NCBI RefSeq assembly: GCF_954871325.1 | Contig: NC_088775.1 | Span: 90,030,805 to 90,094,804 of the forward strand | DNA from: Gordionus sp. m RMFG-2023 | Taxonomy: Eukaryota; Nematomorpha; Gordioida; Chordodea; Parachordodidae | DNA length: 64,000 nt | Direction: 5' to 3' | Shown here: one piece after another, positions 1 through 11,100 of the stretch | Position numbering within the stretch: position 1 is the first letter of the stretch | How the letters are laid out: each line of letters starts with the position of its first letter | Made by a program: the position numbers and the translations under genes | Notes under the pieces: generated by a model | Databases searched by the model: none | Told to the model about the DNA's origin: nothing | The model's input: only the letters and a program-made list of their open reading frames with translations

Positions 1-829
1 ATCAGGACAAAAGTGATGGCTACGGAATATAATTTATTTTTAACGCTGAACCAGTAATGAAAATGGTCAAAATATTGTAGAGTCTAGAAAAACACAGCTT
101 CGGTTTTAAAAAAAAGATAACTTAACTTTGAAGATACCATAAATAAATTAACTAGTGACTCTTACCGGATTTTATTTCGATATGCACCTATAAAATAAAG
201 AGAATTAGGCAATTGTGATCCCTTACCCCAGTCTAGAGAAACAATTTTGGACATCTTCAAGCCCAACCCATATGGCACCTGTCTGATAGAAATACAAAAA
301 TAGACCTTAGCTTAAAATATAATTTAAAACGTAACCGGAGCATGCTTTTTTAAACAATGGGTGTAGGGTAAGGCGGATTAGTATTTATTAAAATATTTAT
401 TTTTAAATCAAAACACTTATATTAAAAATATTTATATAAGATTAAATACGCCCTTACCCTCAAGTGCTAGTGTCGAGAGATTATTTAATAAGGCAAAACT
501 TATACTTTCTGATCGTCGTTCTAGACTTGGGGATGATAATATTGAAATGATTTTATTATTAAGATGCAACAAATTACCATAAATATTTATTTTTATTACA
601 TAAATTTTTTTATAATAAAAACTAATTATATTTTAATATTTAAAAATGTTGATTTTTATATATTTACTATACAATAACATTATAAACAAAAAATAAATGT
701 TTGTAAATTTTTTTTATAAAAAGTAGCTAAAGCAACTTTAAAAAAATAGTAGCTAATAGCGAGCTACTTTTTTTGACAAATAGCGATAGCGGTAGCGCTA
801 CTTTTAAAATTAGCGTTTTAACAACTCTG
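1..829 (+). mobile_element. hAT transposon copy 1, 3' portion
   Basis: The right terminus is clear: positions 813-829 read inward on the minus strand as CAGAGTTGTTAAAACGC, sharing its first 14 bases with the hAT copy that starts at 7891. Just inside it (about 724-808) are short subterminal repeats built from GTAGC/GCTAC, typical transposase-binding clusters of hAT elements. The end of the transposase reading frame lies at 451-582. The left terminus is outside the window or lost, so the start given is only the window edge; 1-450 has no readable coding sequence. The 8 bases after the end are ATTAAATA, a target duplication whose partner cannot be seen. Confidence 0.6.
451..582 (+). pseudogene. 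hAT transposase, C-terminal dimerisation segment
   Basis: A 43-codon open stretch ending in TAA carries the hallmark of the hAT C-terminal dimerisation domain: PLPSSASVERLFNKAK, then DRRSRL and a leucine-rich tail EMILLL. It parallels the C-terminus of the hAT copy at 7891-12465 (PLPSSAPVERLFSKAK), so the two belong to one family. The rest of the transposase is not recognisable upstream in this window, so this is either a last exon of an element running off the edge or a truncated relic. Confidence 0.75.
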
Positions 830-1072
830 ATTAAATAGTTGAAAAAAAAATGTTAATATAATTATATAAATGTATTTTACCTTCTTAACTGTTTGAATAA
901 ATAATAATTGGTAAAAAAAAATATTTTGGAATCGTTTGAAGAAAAATAAATTAAAATGATATTAAAAAAGAATAATAAAATACATTAACAAATAAACACT
1001 TACATGATCAATGTTTTTTTTACATTTTTATTTTTAAATTGTTTTGTTATGTCACCCATCTATCAACCAACA

Positions 1073-1200
1073 TCAGAAATCTGCAGACCTGGCCATAAGC
1101 CCGGCCTGGTTTTATTTTAAAATATACATCGGACCGGGCCTGAATTTTTTTTTAAAATACCAGGGTCGATCCGAGCCGTAAAATTTTTTTTAAAAATTTA
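1073..1200. mobile_element. GC-rich hAT-like MITE, left fragment
   Basis: CAGAAATCTGCA at about 1073 resembles the terminus TAGAGATCTGCA of the intact MITE at 22747, and is followed by the same style of interior: GGCC/CCGG-rich blocks separated by A/T runs. The right half is not contiguous; a related fragment lies at 2211-2350 beyond an R1 repeat and a SINE, so the element may have been split, but this is inference. Confidence 0.4.
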
Positions 1201-1251
1201 TACATGAATTATTATATTCGTCAATTAGATATAGTTTTATTATGATAATGT

Positions 1252-1745
1252 ATAGTAAATTATGCCCCGTTTAAAATTAAGATTTAGGTTTGAGCCAATA
1301 GGAAAAATTCCTATGGGAAATTAGTTAGAGGCCCTAAAAAAATAATCGTCTTCTCAGCAAGTCTCTGAAAAATAAAATGCATTTAAATGTTTGGAGAAAT
1401 TAACAAAAATAAATGTTTAGAATCATAAAAATTTTGTCAAAAGCTAAATATTTCCCTTATTGCACTTATAGACTTAGCTAAATTTTTCCCTAAGTGGTGA
1501 GATAACTTTTTGGCTTAGGCCCCAACAAGTGCTTATTTGTCGATGCCATGATGATGCACTCGCAAAAGTAAGCAAGGGATATACAACCACCCAAGAAAAT
1601 AATTATACATCAATTTGTTATTAAAAAAAACTTAATGGTTATATTTAGGCTAATTCGGCTCAATCGAGTCTGCCGGAGAAAATCCCTAAATATTAAGGCG
1701 ATTTAATTTACAGTAGTTTCTTCCAAATTTGAGTTGCTATATTTT
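1252..1745 (-). repeat. Dispersed repeat R1, copy 1
   Basis: About 490 bp that recur in reverse orientation at 56425-57262. Shared blocks include the segment around TCTGCCGGAGAAAATCCCT, the GGAAGAAACTACTGTAAAT end, and the GGAGAAATTAACAAAAATAA block. No coding potential or recognisable terminal repeats were seen, so the class is unknown. This copy lacks about 345 bp present in the middle of the other copy. Confidence 0.6.
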
Positions 1746-1805
1746 TAAGAAAAACCACCGAGATCAAAGTGATATTTTTGTGCTAAAAATGTGGTTATAC
1801 CTATA

Positions 1806-2036
1806 TTAGCAGGCTAGAAATATGGCCTAATGGGTTATGATGTATGCTTGGAAACAGAAAGACTCAGGTTCAATCCCGGTAAGGAGCATAAAAATTTTCA
1901 GGTTTTTCTTCGATGACTGATGTATAGACATGGTAAGATAAATTTCGGAGCTTAGAGATGACACCCCGAACACCGATAGGGCCGGACAGTCGGATGCTAA
2001 GGATACTTGTCCAATAAACAAAATGAAGGAAACAAA
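1806..2036 (+). mobile_element. tRNA-derived SINE
   Basis: The head has both internal RNA polymerase III promoter boxes in the right order: A box TGGCCTAATGGG at 1823-1834 and B box GGTTCAATCCC at 1867-1877, 44 bp apart. The body that follows (about 1880-2010) is unrelated to tRNA and moderately GC-rich, ending in an A-rich stretch (CAATAAACAAAATGAAGG). A tRNA head plus an unrelated body is the defining SINE layout. The head cannot be folded into an intact cloverleaf by eye, so a functional tRNA gene is unlikely. A plain tRNA pseudogene is the alternative. Confidence 0.6.
1823..1877 (+). promoter_or_regulatory. Internal Pol III promoter (A and B boxes) of the SINE
   Basis: TGGCCTAATGGG matches the A-box consensus TRGCNNARYNGG and GGTTCAATCCC matches the B-box consensus GGTTCRANNCC exactly. 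Both consensus sequences are recalled from general knowledge of Pol III genes. Confidence 0.6.
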
Positions 2037-2210
2037 CGAAAATATATAGTAATTACCTAACTATATTAAAAACTAATAATTATATATTTATCTAAAACTA
2101 TGTTTTTTTTCGCCATGTTATGTGCATGCTTTTGTCTACTTACATGGCTGATATTTTTAAAAAAAAACTATTAGAATGTTTTTTTTAGGTAAAGTACTTC
2201 TACATATGGT

Positions 2211-2350
2211 TAATCACGGCCCTGCCGCACCTGGTCCTAACGGATTTTGGGCCTGGTCGGATTTATTTTTAAAAAAATAATAGGTTCGGGCATAATTTTT
2301 TAAAAAAATATCAAGCTAGCCGGACTGGAAAAATATGGCCCGATCTATTA
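2211..2350. mobile_element. GC-rich MITE fragment
   Basis: A short block of GGCC/CCGG-rich segments interleaved with A/T runs (GGGCCTGGTCGG, TAGCCGGACTGG, ATGGCCCGATC). It is like the right half of the intact MITE at 22747-23115, which also ends in GGCCCGAT followed by the terminal repeat. Its termini are not resolved. Confidence 0.35.
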
Positions 2351-2623
2351 AACTAACTTCTACAACGTTATACCGATCAACTTGATATTATATTTATTTT
2401 AGCCCAAACATATTCTTGAATTTTTATATGTACACTTCTTTTATAGAAATAAATGGGGTTTAAAAAAAATTAATTAAGCAGCTGATTGAAAAACTTATCC
2501 AACAATAAATTAATTTTATGCGATTCTTTAAAAATAATTTACCAGGAGGTAAACCAATGGAAAAAAAGATACAAATTTAATAAATTATTAGATTAGTAAT
2601 AAGATTCTTCCATTAACCTTAAC

Positions 2624-2959
2624 GGTTATTGCTTAAGTCGAGGGGTATATTTTTTTTTTTGTTATTTTTTTTATGTTACTTTTTTTATGTTTTTTTTAAT
2701 GTTATTTTAAATTAATATAGTATTATTTGGTGATAATTTTTTTTGTGATAAATTTTTAAAATATTGTTGCATATTTTTATTATTTAGTGATAATTTTTTT
2801 TGTGATAAATTTTTAAAATAATGTAGCATATTTTTATTATTTGGTGATAAATTTTTAAATTTATATGTATTTTTTCTTTTAAGATATTTTAAAATATTTT
2901 TTTCTTTTTTAAAAATATTTCTTAATTCCTAGGGAGGGGAGGAGGGTAGAAGAATTGTG
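2624..2959 (+). repeat. Left inverted arm of the Merlin element
   Basis: It pairs with 4378-4767. It is mostly T-rich with two tandem copies of a roughly 57-bp unit (TTGGTGATAATTTTTTTTG...) around 2725-2845 and a GGGAGGGGAGGAGGG block near its inner end. Confidence 0.75.
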
Positions 2960-3169
2960 ATGAGTCAATTTTATTCATTAAATTGAAATATAGTCTGATA
3001 ATCTAAGCTATTTTAGGAAAATTCGTATAAAATCTTAAATTTTGTATTTATTAGGGGTAAAATAGACCCCATCTTTAAATTCTAAGTGATTTTTTTAACC
3101 TTTGTTGGGAAGGGTTAATTAGAAATAAATTGAAATTTATATCGAAATATAGTAATAAACGAGTCAATT

Positions 3170-4245
3170 TTATTCATTAAATTGAAAAATTGTATTAAAA
3201 TGTATACAGTCATTTATAAATAGAATAAAAAGATCAAAGCGATTTAATAATTTATGTTTTCTAAAATATCTATATTCAAGTAAATATTCATGAATATTCT
3301 CTCGATCCCCATGTCTTTTATAGTTTTCCTTAAGATCCCGCCACAGTCTTTCGACTTTTTGGGTGTGAATGGATCTATCATTTGGGTCAACAATGTTTCG
3401 GGAATGATTGACCCTATAATGGAAATAATTTGTTTGATCCAACCGATTATATCTAAGATAAATAGATTTAAATATATTACTACTTTTGATTTACAGAAAA
3501 ATATATTTACATACCCTAACCATGAGTCAGTCATTATCGTGGAATCTTGCATAACATTATCTTTAACCACACGCAGTGTGGTATCTTGATCCCTCGTTGT
3601 TGTTGCACTTAGAAATATTTCATCCGTCTCGCGACATATGCCACCGATGATCCATATAGCCTCGGAAATCAAATGCCGGCCACGATTATATTTACGCTTC
3701 CACACATGAGTTTCGTCTATTTCGATAACTCTGCCAGGCCCCCCGATCTTTGTATGATTCGAAGCTATATGGAAGCCACATACCTTGCGAAATTTTTTAA
3801 ACCTATATAAATTAAATATAAAAACCATATTTTACTTTAAATTACCATCCAGAAATTGCATTCCTATGATAATCCAATTCCTTCGAAGCACTTAAAATTT
3901 TATAACGGCCTAAAAATAATTTTGTTCTTTAATATTTTTTAAATAATTACTACTTATATACAGGTATACTAGTCTTAAAATTTCCCAACGTCCTGAATCC
4001 CTTCAAAAATAGAATCTAAAAATTTGTCATTTATGATATAAAATTAATATTACCTTTCCATATCGAATATGATCTACGACATCTATTGCATCGATATCGC
4101 AAACTATTCTTATTTTTTTCTACCCGCATTATATGGAATTGCAACAAGTATGCTCTATTCCTAAAGGGATTAATTGATTATTAAGGCAAAATTGATAAGT
4201 TGTTTCAACAGTATTAGTAAACACACCTAGTGTAAAAATATTCAT
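3170..4245 (-). pseudogene. Merlin transposase (ISXO2-like DDE), decayed multi-exon gene
   Basis: Read on the minus strand. Around 4070-4245 is an N-terminal zinc-ribbon-like part (GIEHTCCNS... then RYRCNRCRRSYSIWKG); the reading frame slips between the two cysteine pairs. The catalytic part at 3515-3828 shows VIEIDETHVWKRKYNRG (first D), GGICRETDEIF and MTDSWLGY (second D). A clear GT-AG intron of 62 bp (3453-3514) then joins WLG to YNRLDQTNYFHYRVNHS in phase, and the last exon (3170-3452) gives IHTQKVERLWRDLK with the catalytic E. A second short intron about 3815-3865 is likely. Family knowledge: cut-and-paste transposase with a DDE triad. All three catalytic residues are present but the N-terminal frame is broken, so the copy is probably inactive. 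Confidence 0.8.
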
Positions 4246-4377
4246 TTTAAAAGAAAAAAACGGAAATAATATTAAGTTAGTATGGAAGGAATCATATTAT
4301 ATATATACATAATCTAATAATAATCGGAACTACGAATTATTTCTTTAAAAAAACAATTTTTTAAAATAATATGTGGA

Positions 4378-4767
4378 CACAATTCTTTTACCTACCTCCC
4401 CTCCCTAGGAATTAAGAAATATTTTTAAAAAAGAAAAAAATATTTTAAAATATCTTAAAAGAAAAAATACATATTAATTTAAAAATTTATCACCAAATAA
4501 TAAAAATATGCTACATTATTTTAAAAACTTATCACAAAAAAAAATTATCATTAAATAATAAAAATATGCAACAATATTTTAAAAATTTATCACAAAAAAA
4601 ATTATCACCAAATTATACTATATTAATTTAAAATAACATTTAAAAAAAACATAAAAAAAATAACATAAAAAAAATAACAAAAAAAATAACATAAAAAAAT
4701 AACATAAAAAAATAACAAAAAAAAAAAATAAAAAAAAATAATATACCCCTCGACTTAAGCAATAACC
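4378..4767 (-). repeat. Right inverted arm of the Merlin element
   Basis: Reverse complement of 2624-2959, with the polypurine-like block CCTACCTCCCCTCCC at 4391-4405 and A-rich runs around 4640-4735. It ends at AATAACC (4767). Confidence 0.75.
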
Positions 4768-5630
4768 AAATATAATTTAAATTTTTATTTGTTTTCTTTT
4801 AATTTTAAATTTAACTCCAACTAACAAACATCAACAAGATTCTAAATTGAAAAATCGGTTACTTTAAAAAAAAATTCTTAAATATAAATAATAAATTAAA
4901 AATATTTAAAACAAAGAGATTATGATGGGCAGGAGAATTTAAAATATTTTAAGGGCGCGAAATGAGCAGAACAAACTTCTATATTAATTTTTAAAATTTG
5001 ATACTATTGCATATTTTATTTAATAAAATGTACATTAATCAACTATTAATCCCTCGTTCCAATAATTCAACGAATCAAACCGAATACTGTGTTTATTTTT
5101 CGTACGAATACAAAATTATTCGATTTATACAAATATACGAAACACATTAGATTAACATTTCTGCAAGGTATGTATAATACAGTGTCCAGTAAAAATAATG
5201 TATATTGAGATAACTAATTATATAAAAAAATCATCATTAAACGCTTAACTTTATAAAAAAGTTCGCTAAAATGTAAAGGATTCGGATTTTACGGCATATA
5301 TTAAAATCGATGGTGTCAAACTAACCAACAAAATAGTTTTTCAACCATAGACGGATGAGCAAATTTTCTAAAATGATGATTGAACGCAGACCTCTAGTGT
5401 AGATTGTGGAAGTTTTGTAAAAAAAATCTCTGTATAAAATTACATTTATGTCCGGATTCAATTTTTTATACCTACCTTATAATATCAAATCCAATTCCCA
5501 ACAATGAATCAGTAGTATTTAAATTTTTTTTAAAAAAATATTATTAATTTTCATTTTTATGTTTTTGTATAATATATACCGTCATTCATCTAAATGAATT
5601 TTTCTGTAAATAATACGGTAAGCGGAAAAT
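4768..5630. other. AT-rich interval, nothing recognised
   Basis: No coding frame or terminal repeat was seen. The first 65 bp resemble about 22505-22590, suggesting that the Merlin element sits in a dispersed repeat. A cluster of CGAAT/ATTCG-type words at 5085-5150 recalls the hAT terminal region at 52965-53106. Confidence 0.4.
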
Positions 5631-6885
5631 AATTCCCCGGAAAAAAAATCCCGGAAAAAAATTCCCGGAAAAAAAATCCCCGGAAATTAATTCCCTGGAA
5701 AAAAAATCCCCGGAAAATAAATTCCCGGAAAAAAATCCCCAGGAAAATAATTCCCCGGAAAAAAATACCCGGAAAATAATTCCCCGGAAAAAAATTCCCC
5801 GGAAAATAATTCCCAGGTAAATAATTCTCCGGAAAAAAAATCCCCGGAATAAAATTCCCCTGGAAAATAATTCCCCGGAAAAAATTTCCCCACTATACAT
5901 TGAATTGCTAATGCATTGCTAAACTGCATTGCTAAAAAGCAATCAATCATAATTAATTATAAATCAATCAAAAATTTATTACGCATATTTTTTTAATGAT
6001 AATTTTTTAAACTTTTTTTAAAATATATTTAAATCATTTTTTTATTATAAATGAAGAATACTGATTAAATGATATAGTATATAATTTTATTTTTATTTAA
6101 TATTATTAGTAAGAAATTTATTTTTCTAGCTTATTAAAACAAATATACATTTTATTTAATTTTAAAAATTAACAAATATATATCCGTAAGATGAAGAGAT
6201 TTTGATAAATAACGCCAGCAATATTTACTTTAAAAAATTTCCATTGTTTTACTATTCTAAACCTACTCATTAAACATCAAAGAAACCTAAAAAAATTTTT
6301 TAATTTTTAGGTTTTTCATATGTATATATATACCCAAATATAAAAAAAGTGCTATCCAATCATCATTCCGGTTTCCTAAAATGATACATATTCAAACATA
6401 TAACGCCCTCTTACGGATATATATTTGTTAATTTTTAAAATTGAATAAAATGTATATTTGTTTTAATAAGCTAGAAAAATAAATTTCTTATTAATAATAT
6501 TTAATCAGTATTCTTCATTTATAATAAAAAAATGATTTAAATATATTTTAAAAAAAGTTTATAAAATTATCATTAAAAAAATATACGTAATAAATTTTTG
6601 ATTGATTTATAATTGATAATGATTGATTGCCTTTTAGCAATGCAGTTTAGCAATGCATTAGCAATTCATTACATAGTGGGGAAATTTTTTCCGGGGAATT
6701 ATTTTCCAGGGGAATTTTATTCCGGGGATTTTTTTTCCGGAGAATTATTTACCTGGGAATTATTTTCTGGGGAATTTTTTTCCGGGGAATTATTTTCCGG
6801 GTATTTTTTTTCCGGGGGATTTTTTTCCGGGGAATTAATTTCCGGGGATTTATTTTCCGGGGAATTATTTTCCGGGATTCAATAA
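5631..6885. mobile_element. Foldback element 1 with minisatellite termini
   Basis: A near-perfect long inverted repeat: left arm about 5631-6196, right arm about 6404-6885, spacer about 205 bp. The outer 230-250 bp of each arm is a minisatellite of roughly 15-17 bp units (TTCCCCGGAAAATAA on the left, reversed on the right). Inside it the arms are nearly identical through TTTAGCAATGCAGTTTAGC and on to the inner motif CCGTAAGATG. The left arm has about 30 extra bases near 6065-6095. Tandem-repeat ends on long inverted arms are the architecture of Drosophila Foldback/Galileo elements. No transposase is present, and the Phe/Gly/Glu-rich frames across the minisatellite are artefacts. Confidence 0.75.
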
Positions 6886-7335
6886 AAACAGCAAATCAAC
6901 AAGCAATGTTCAACTAACGACGTTTCAACAATGATGTTCAACCAACGATGTTTCATGATGTTCGATAATCAGATGGTCAAACAAACAATCTAAAGATATA
7001 CGGACAAATGAATAATGGACCTATGAAGGAGATGACAAATGGAGGAAGAGTCATTTAGAAAAAGGGGGAGATGTTGAAAATGACTAATTTACATGTCATA
7101 TTATATTTATATTTTTTGAAGGTCTTTATATTATATGATATTCAAAATACTTTTTAAAAATTGTCTTTAACATACTAAAAACCTTATTTTTATATCATTT
7201 TATTTTGTGAATAGTTACAAAACCTGATTACTGAAAATGTATATAAAGTGTAATATGTTATTGTAAAAAAGAGATATATAAATTTTTCAATAAAAGTTTG
7301 TTTTACTCGTACCTTGTTTGCAATGCCTTCTATAA
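6886..7335 (+). mobile_element. Ty1/copia-type LTR retrotransposon, 3' end fossil
   Basis: A polypurine tract (AAAGGGGGAG, 7061-7070) is followed at once by TGTTG at 7072, the arrangement seen at the start of the 3' LTR in copia elements. The presumed LTR runs to about 7335 and contains a TATA-like stretch and an AATAAAAG signal near 7290. No internal coding region remains, so this is a truncated, non-functional relic of unknown age. Confidence 0.45.
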
Positions 7336-7890
7336 ATTAATAATTACTATAAATTTCTATTATTATTATTATTAAATAATTTTTAAAAAAAGTATTTTAG
7401 TAATATTGGTATTAGAACTTTTTTAAAATAATTAAAACCAAAATTAATATAATTTCATAAATATTAATCCGCAAGATGGCCTTTAACAAACAATTATAAT
7501 ATAAAAATAATAAAAAAAATTTTCAAAATTATTATTTTTTAAATCTTCTTGTTTCAAAATTTTTTAAATTTCCAGAGATAACTATCGTTTAAAATTATAA
7601 AAATTTATATAATTAAAAAAATATTTTTCGGCAAAGTTTTCTAATTATTTATTTTAATTTCTGGACGAGACGAGAGTTAAAAACATTCAATATAAGTGTA
7701 ATCTTTCATCTTGATTGATTATATTAAAAAATATACAATAAAGGATAACAATGAATATGCAATTTTTTTTTAATTATCAATTGAATACAAGCTTAAATTG
7801 AATAACGAAAATGTGGCTTTTTATAATTTTTACAAGTGATGAATAAAACATTGTAATAAGGGGTGACAATTCACATATATTATTTTTATC
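7335..7890 (+). repeat. FB-BTB left arm, outer part
   Basis: Pairs with about 16755-17240 in reverse. It carries the motif CCGCAAGATGGC at 7469-7480, the mirror of 17079-17091. Confidence 0.7.
7883..7890. repeat. 8-bp target-site duplication, left (TTTTTATC)
   Basis: Identical to 12466-12473, directly abutting the hAT termini at 7891 and 12465. Confidence 0.9.
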
Positions 7891-8195
7891 CAGAGTTGTT
7901 AAAAGATCGAATCAAAAGATCGACGATCCTGGATTCGATCGCAAATTTGTCAATTTTACGAGATTTATGATTCTGACTTAAATTGAGGATCGAGATCGAG
8001 ATCATTTTGTTTAAAATTCGATCCCGATCTTTTTAAAAATTAATTTTTTACTTAAAAAGCAATAAATTAAATAAAAATTTTGAAAATTAAATTAAAATTT
8101 TATTTTTTAAAAAAATATCTATCTTCATATTTTATCAATTTCCATTATCAACTTCCTATCCACCATTTATTTTAGATATAACGAGATTTAGAGCT

Positions 8196-11100
8196 ATGTC
8201 CATTATAGATTTAATTGATGTAACAGAAGATGATATAAGTGAGAATGATAATCTCTTACCATTTTTGAAATTACGTAAGTATTTTACTTTATGTGAAGTG
8301 GATGAAAGCAACTCTTATAATATGATCAGCACCAAATGCCGTCTATGTAAGAAGATTATCTCATCATCAAAAATATCATCATCCAATTTAAAAAGACATT
8401 TACAATATTTCTTTTAAATTTTTTTTATTTAATAATCTTAATGTCAACATGTTTAAATTTAATTTATTACATTCCTGAGTTGAGCAGGTCCTACAGTAAT
8501 AGAATCTAATCTAGATACAGATTCTTTATAAAAAAAATTAATTTTTAAATACAGTATGTTATTTATATTATATATAATAATTAGGCATTTATTTTTTAAT
8601 ATTACTATAATTATATTAGTTTAATTTTTAATATAAGAGTATTTATAATAAATGGAAGTGCAATAATTAAGCCTTTATAATGTATTTTGACTTTCTTTAA
8701 TATAATTAAAACATCCAGTTCAATGTTATTTGTATTGAACTTATCAATGTTTTATCAAAAGAAAAATAAATATCTATTTAAATCTAATTTATTAGTATTA
8801 TAGTTTCAGTTTGAGCTTGATTATATAATCCACTTCTTGACAACATTTTTAGGGCTTTTTTTTAATAATATATTTTGAATTGGAAGTATTTTTTGTACCA
8901 TTTGACTCAATCCATAAGTTCTTAAATGCCAAAAAGCCTCATTATATTTATAGCTGGGTATGGGCTTAATTACATATTTTCTAGCGGGCCTGGGCCGGGC
9001 TTGGGTTCTTTGGAAATTTTTGCAATAGGGCTTGGGCCTAAATTTTTAAATTCAAATTTAGCTTATTTTAAGGATATTTAATAGGACAAATATAACAAAT
9101 ACAACTTACATTTATAAAATATAGAAATTTGAATTTTTATTCATCATATTTCTAAAATTCATTATGAATTTTTTCTCATTTTGGCCAATAAATTTGCATA
9201 AGTTAAGTGTACATAAAATAATTTTATGGGCTTGGGCCGAAATTGGGATATTTTTTAAATCTTATAGCGGGCTTGGGCCGGGCTTGGGAATTTTTTTAAA
9301 TATTAAAAGCGGGCTGGGCCTGGGCTTAAAATTTTTTTTACGATAAGCCTGGTCCGGGCTTGGTCCTAATAGGTCCATGAAGGTCTCTAATTCATAATAG
9401 GAAAATACTTTATCAAAATCTTTAGCCCACAACATCTTTGGCAACTTTTAATAATGTATTGTAAACTTAAATTTTTAAGATAACCTACCCCTTTTAACCA
9501 CTAATAAAACATATTTTAATATGTTTAACAAAATTTGTTGAAGCCTTAATCCATAGTTCTTAAATGCCAAAAAGGCTAATTATATTCATATATAGGAAAA
9601 TATTTTATCAAAATCTTTACCCATATCATCTTGGGCAACTTTTAATAATGATAGACAAAGACAATATTGTAAACTTAAAATTTAAGTTAACCTATATGAA
9701 CCTTTTTTAACCATGTATAAATTAAATAATATACTTTAATATGTTTAACAAAATTTGTGTTGAACCCTTTATCATTTTTTTGTTAATATAGGACATTCAG
9801 CCTGTACATTGTCTTTTTTAACTTTAAATTTCCATATAAAATTTTAAAAATGAAATTTGATTCAGAAAGTTATTTACATCCAACTTTGATACATACTATT
9901 TTTTTCTTTTATAAAGAAAAAGCACAGTGAATTTAAAAATGAGAAAACCAAACACCTCAACAAATTCTCTACACAAAAAAATATATCGCAGCAAGAACAA
10001 AGTGGTTCTGGTAGCAAATCCAGACAATATAAATTAAATTTTAACAATCTAAACATTCCAGCTGTTTCGCAAAAAACAGCAGATAAAGTTATCATGGATT
10101 TTATTATTGACATATTCCAACCACTGTCTTTGGTTGATGATCCTTCATTTGAAAAAATGATTAAAACTTTTTCTCCTGCGACAAAAATTATTTGTCGCCA
10201 AACACTGGGCAACAGGATATCTGCTTCCTTTACAGATATGACGACAAATCTTATAAGAGATTTGTCTGAAGTTTCTTATGTATGCACCACTGCTGATTAT
10301 TGGAGTGGTCATCGAAGGTATATTATATTTATATAAATTTTATAATGTTTATTTTATTAGGGCTTTTATTGGACTTACTGCACATTGGCTTGATCCGTTA
10401 ACCCTCAAGAGAAGGTCAGCCGCTTTGGCACTGAGGAGGATAATTGGGAGGCAAACATATGATGTTTTGGCCAACAAAATCATGGGTATCCACAAGTTCT
10501 ATAAAATTCATAATAAGGTGGTGAGGATGGTGACTGACAATGGAACCAACTTTGTCAAGGCATTTAAGTAATATTTATATTTAGCAAAAAATATTTAAAG
10601 AAATTTATTTTTCCTAGAGTTTTGGGAGAAAATGAAGAAGAGAGGAATGAGGATATGGAATTGATAAATTTGGATGACATATTATCCGTTGATGACCCAA
10701 TTATTTCTACTATCAGCCTACCAAAACATCAACGTTGTTGTTGCCACAATCTTAACCTTATTGCAACAACAGATGCGGAGATGGCAGATACTGACCTTAA
10801 TTACAAACGAATATCTCGATCAACTTTTGCAAAATGTTTTGCTTTAATTAATAAGCAAAATATGTCGTCAAAAATGGCGGATATTTTGTTGGAGAAATTA
10901 GGGAGATATTTAATAGCTCCTAACAAAACAAGATGTAATTCTTACTATCAATCCATGAAATTAATAGATAAAATGCTTTCTGAAAGGTTTTCAGAAGTGG
11001 AACAAGTATTTGACCAAATTGGATTTACAATGTTCAGGCAAGATGAATGTTTTTTTGTTAAAGAATATGCAAAAGTAATACAATAATATTTTCTAAATAA

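Larger units (their letters stand above)
2624..4767 (-). mobile_element. Merlin (IS1016-like) DNA transposon with long terminal inverted repeats
   Basis: The ends are inverted copies beginning GGTTATTGCTTAAGTCGAGG (2624 on plus, 4767 on minus). The arms run inward about 340-390 bp to GAATTGTG near 2957 and CACAATTC near 4379. Between them, on the minus strand, lies a DDE transposase of the ISXO2/IS1595 type that defines Merlin. Merlin usually has short inverted repeats and an 8-9 bp target duplication; here the arms are long, and I could not find a convincing flanking duplication (ACCTTAAC versus AAATATAA). The arms contain their own 57-bp tandem repeats. One copy, apparently inactivated. Confidence 0.8.

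Noticed and set aside
3290-3589. Plus-strand open frame of 99 codons
   Set aside because: It is the antisense shadow of the Merlin transposase exons on the minus strand.
5586-6885. Phe/Gly/Glu-rich open frames
   Set aside because: They translate the GGGGAATTATTTTCC minisatellite of the foldback on both strands; no start context or conserved domain.
9164-9444. Open frames rich in Gly/Leu and Pro/Ser
   Set aside because: Low-complexity translation of GGGCTTGGGCC repeats inside a MITE.
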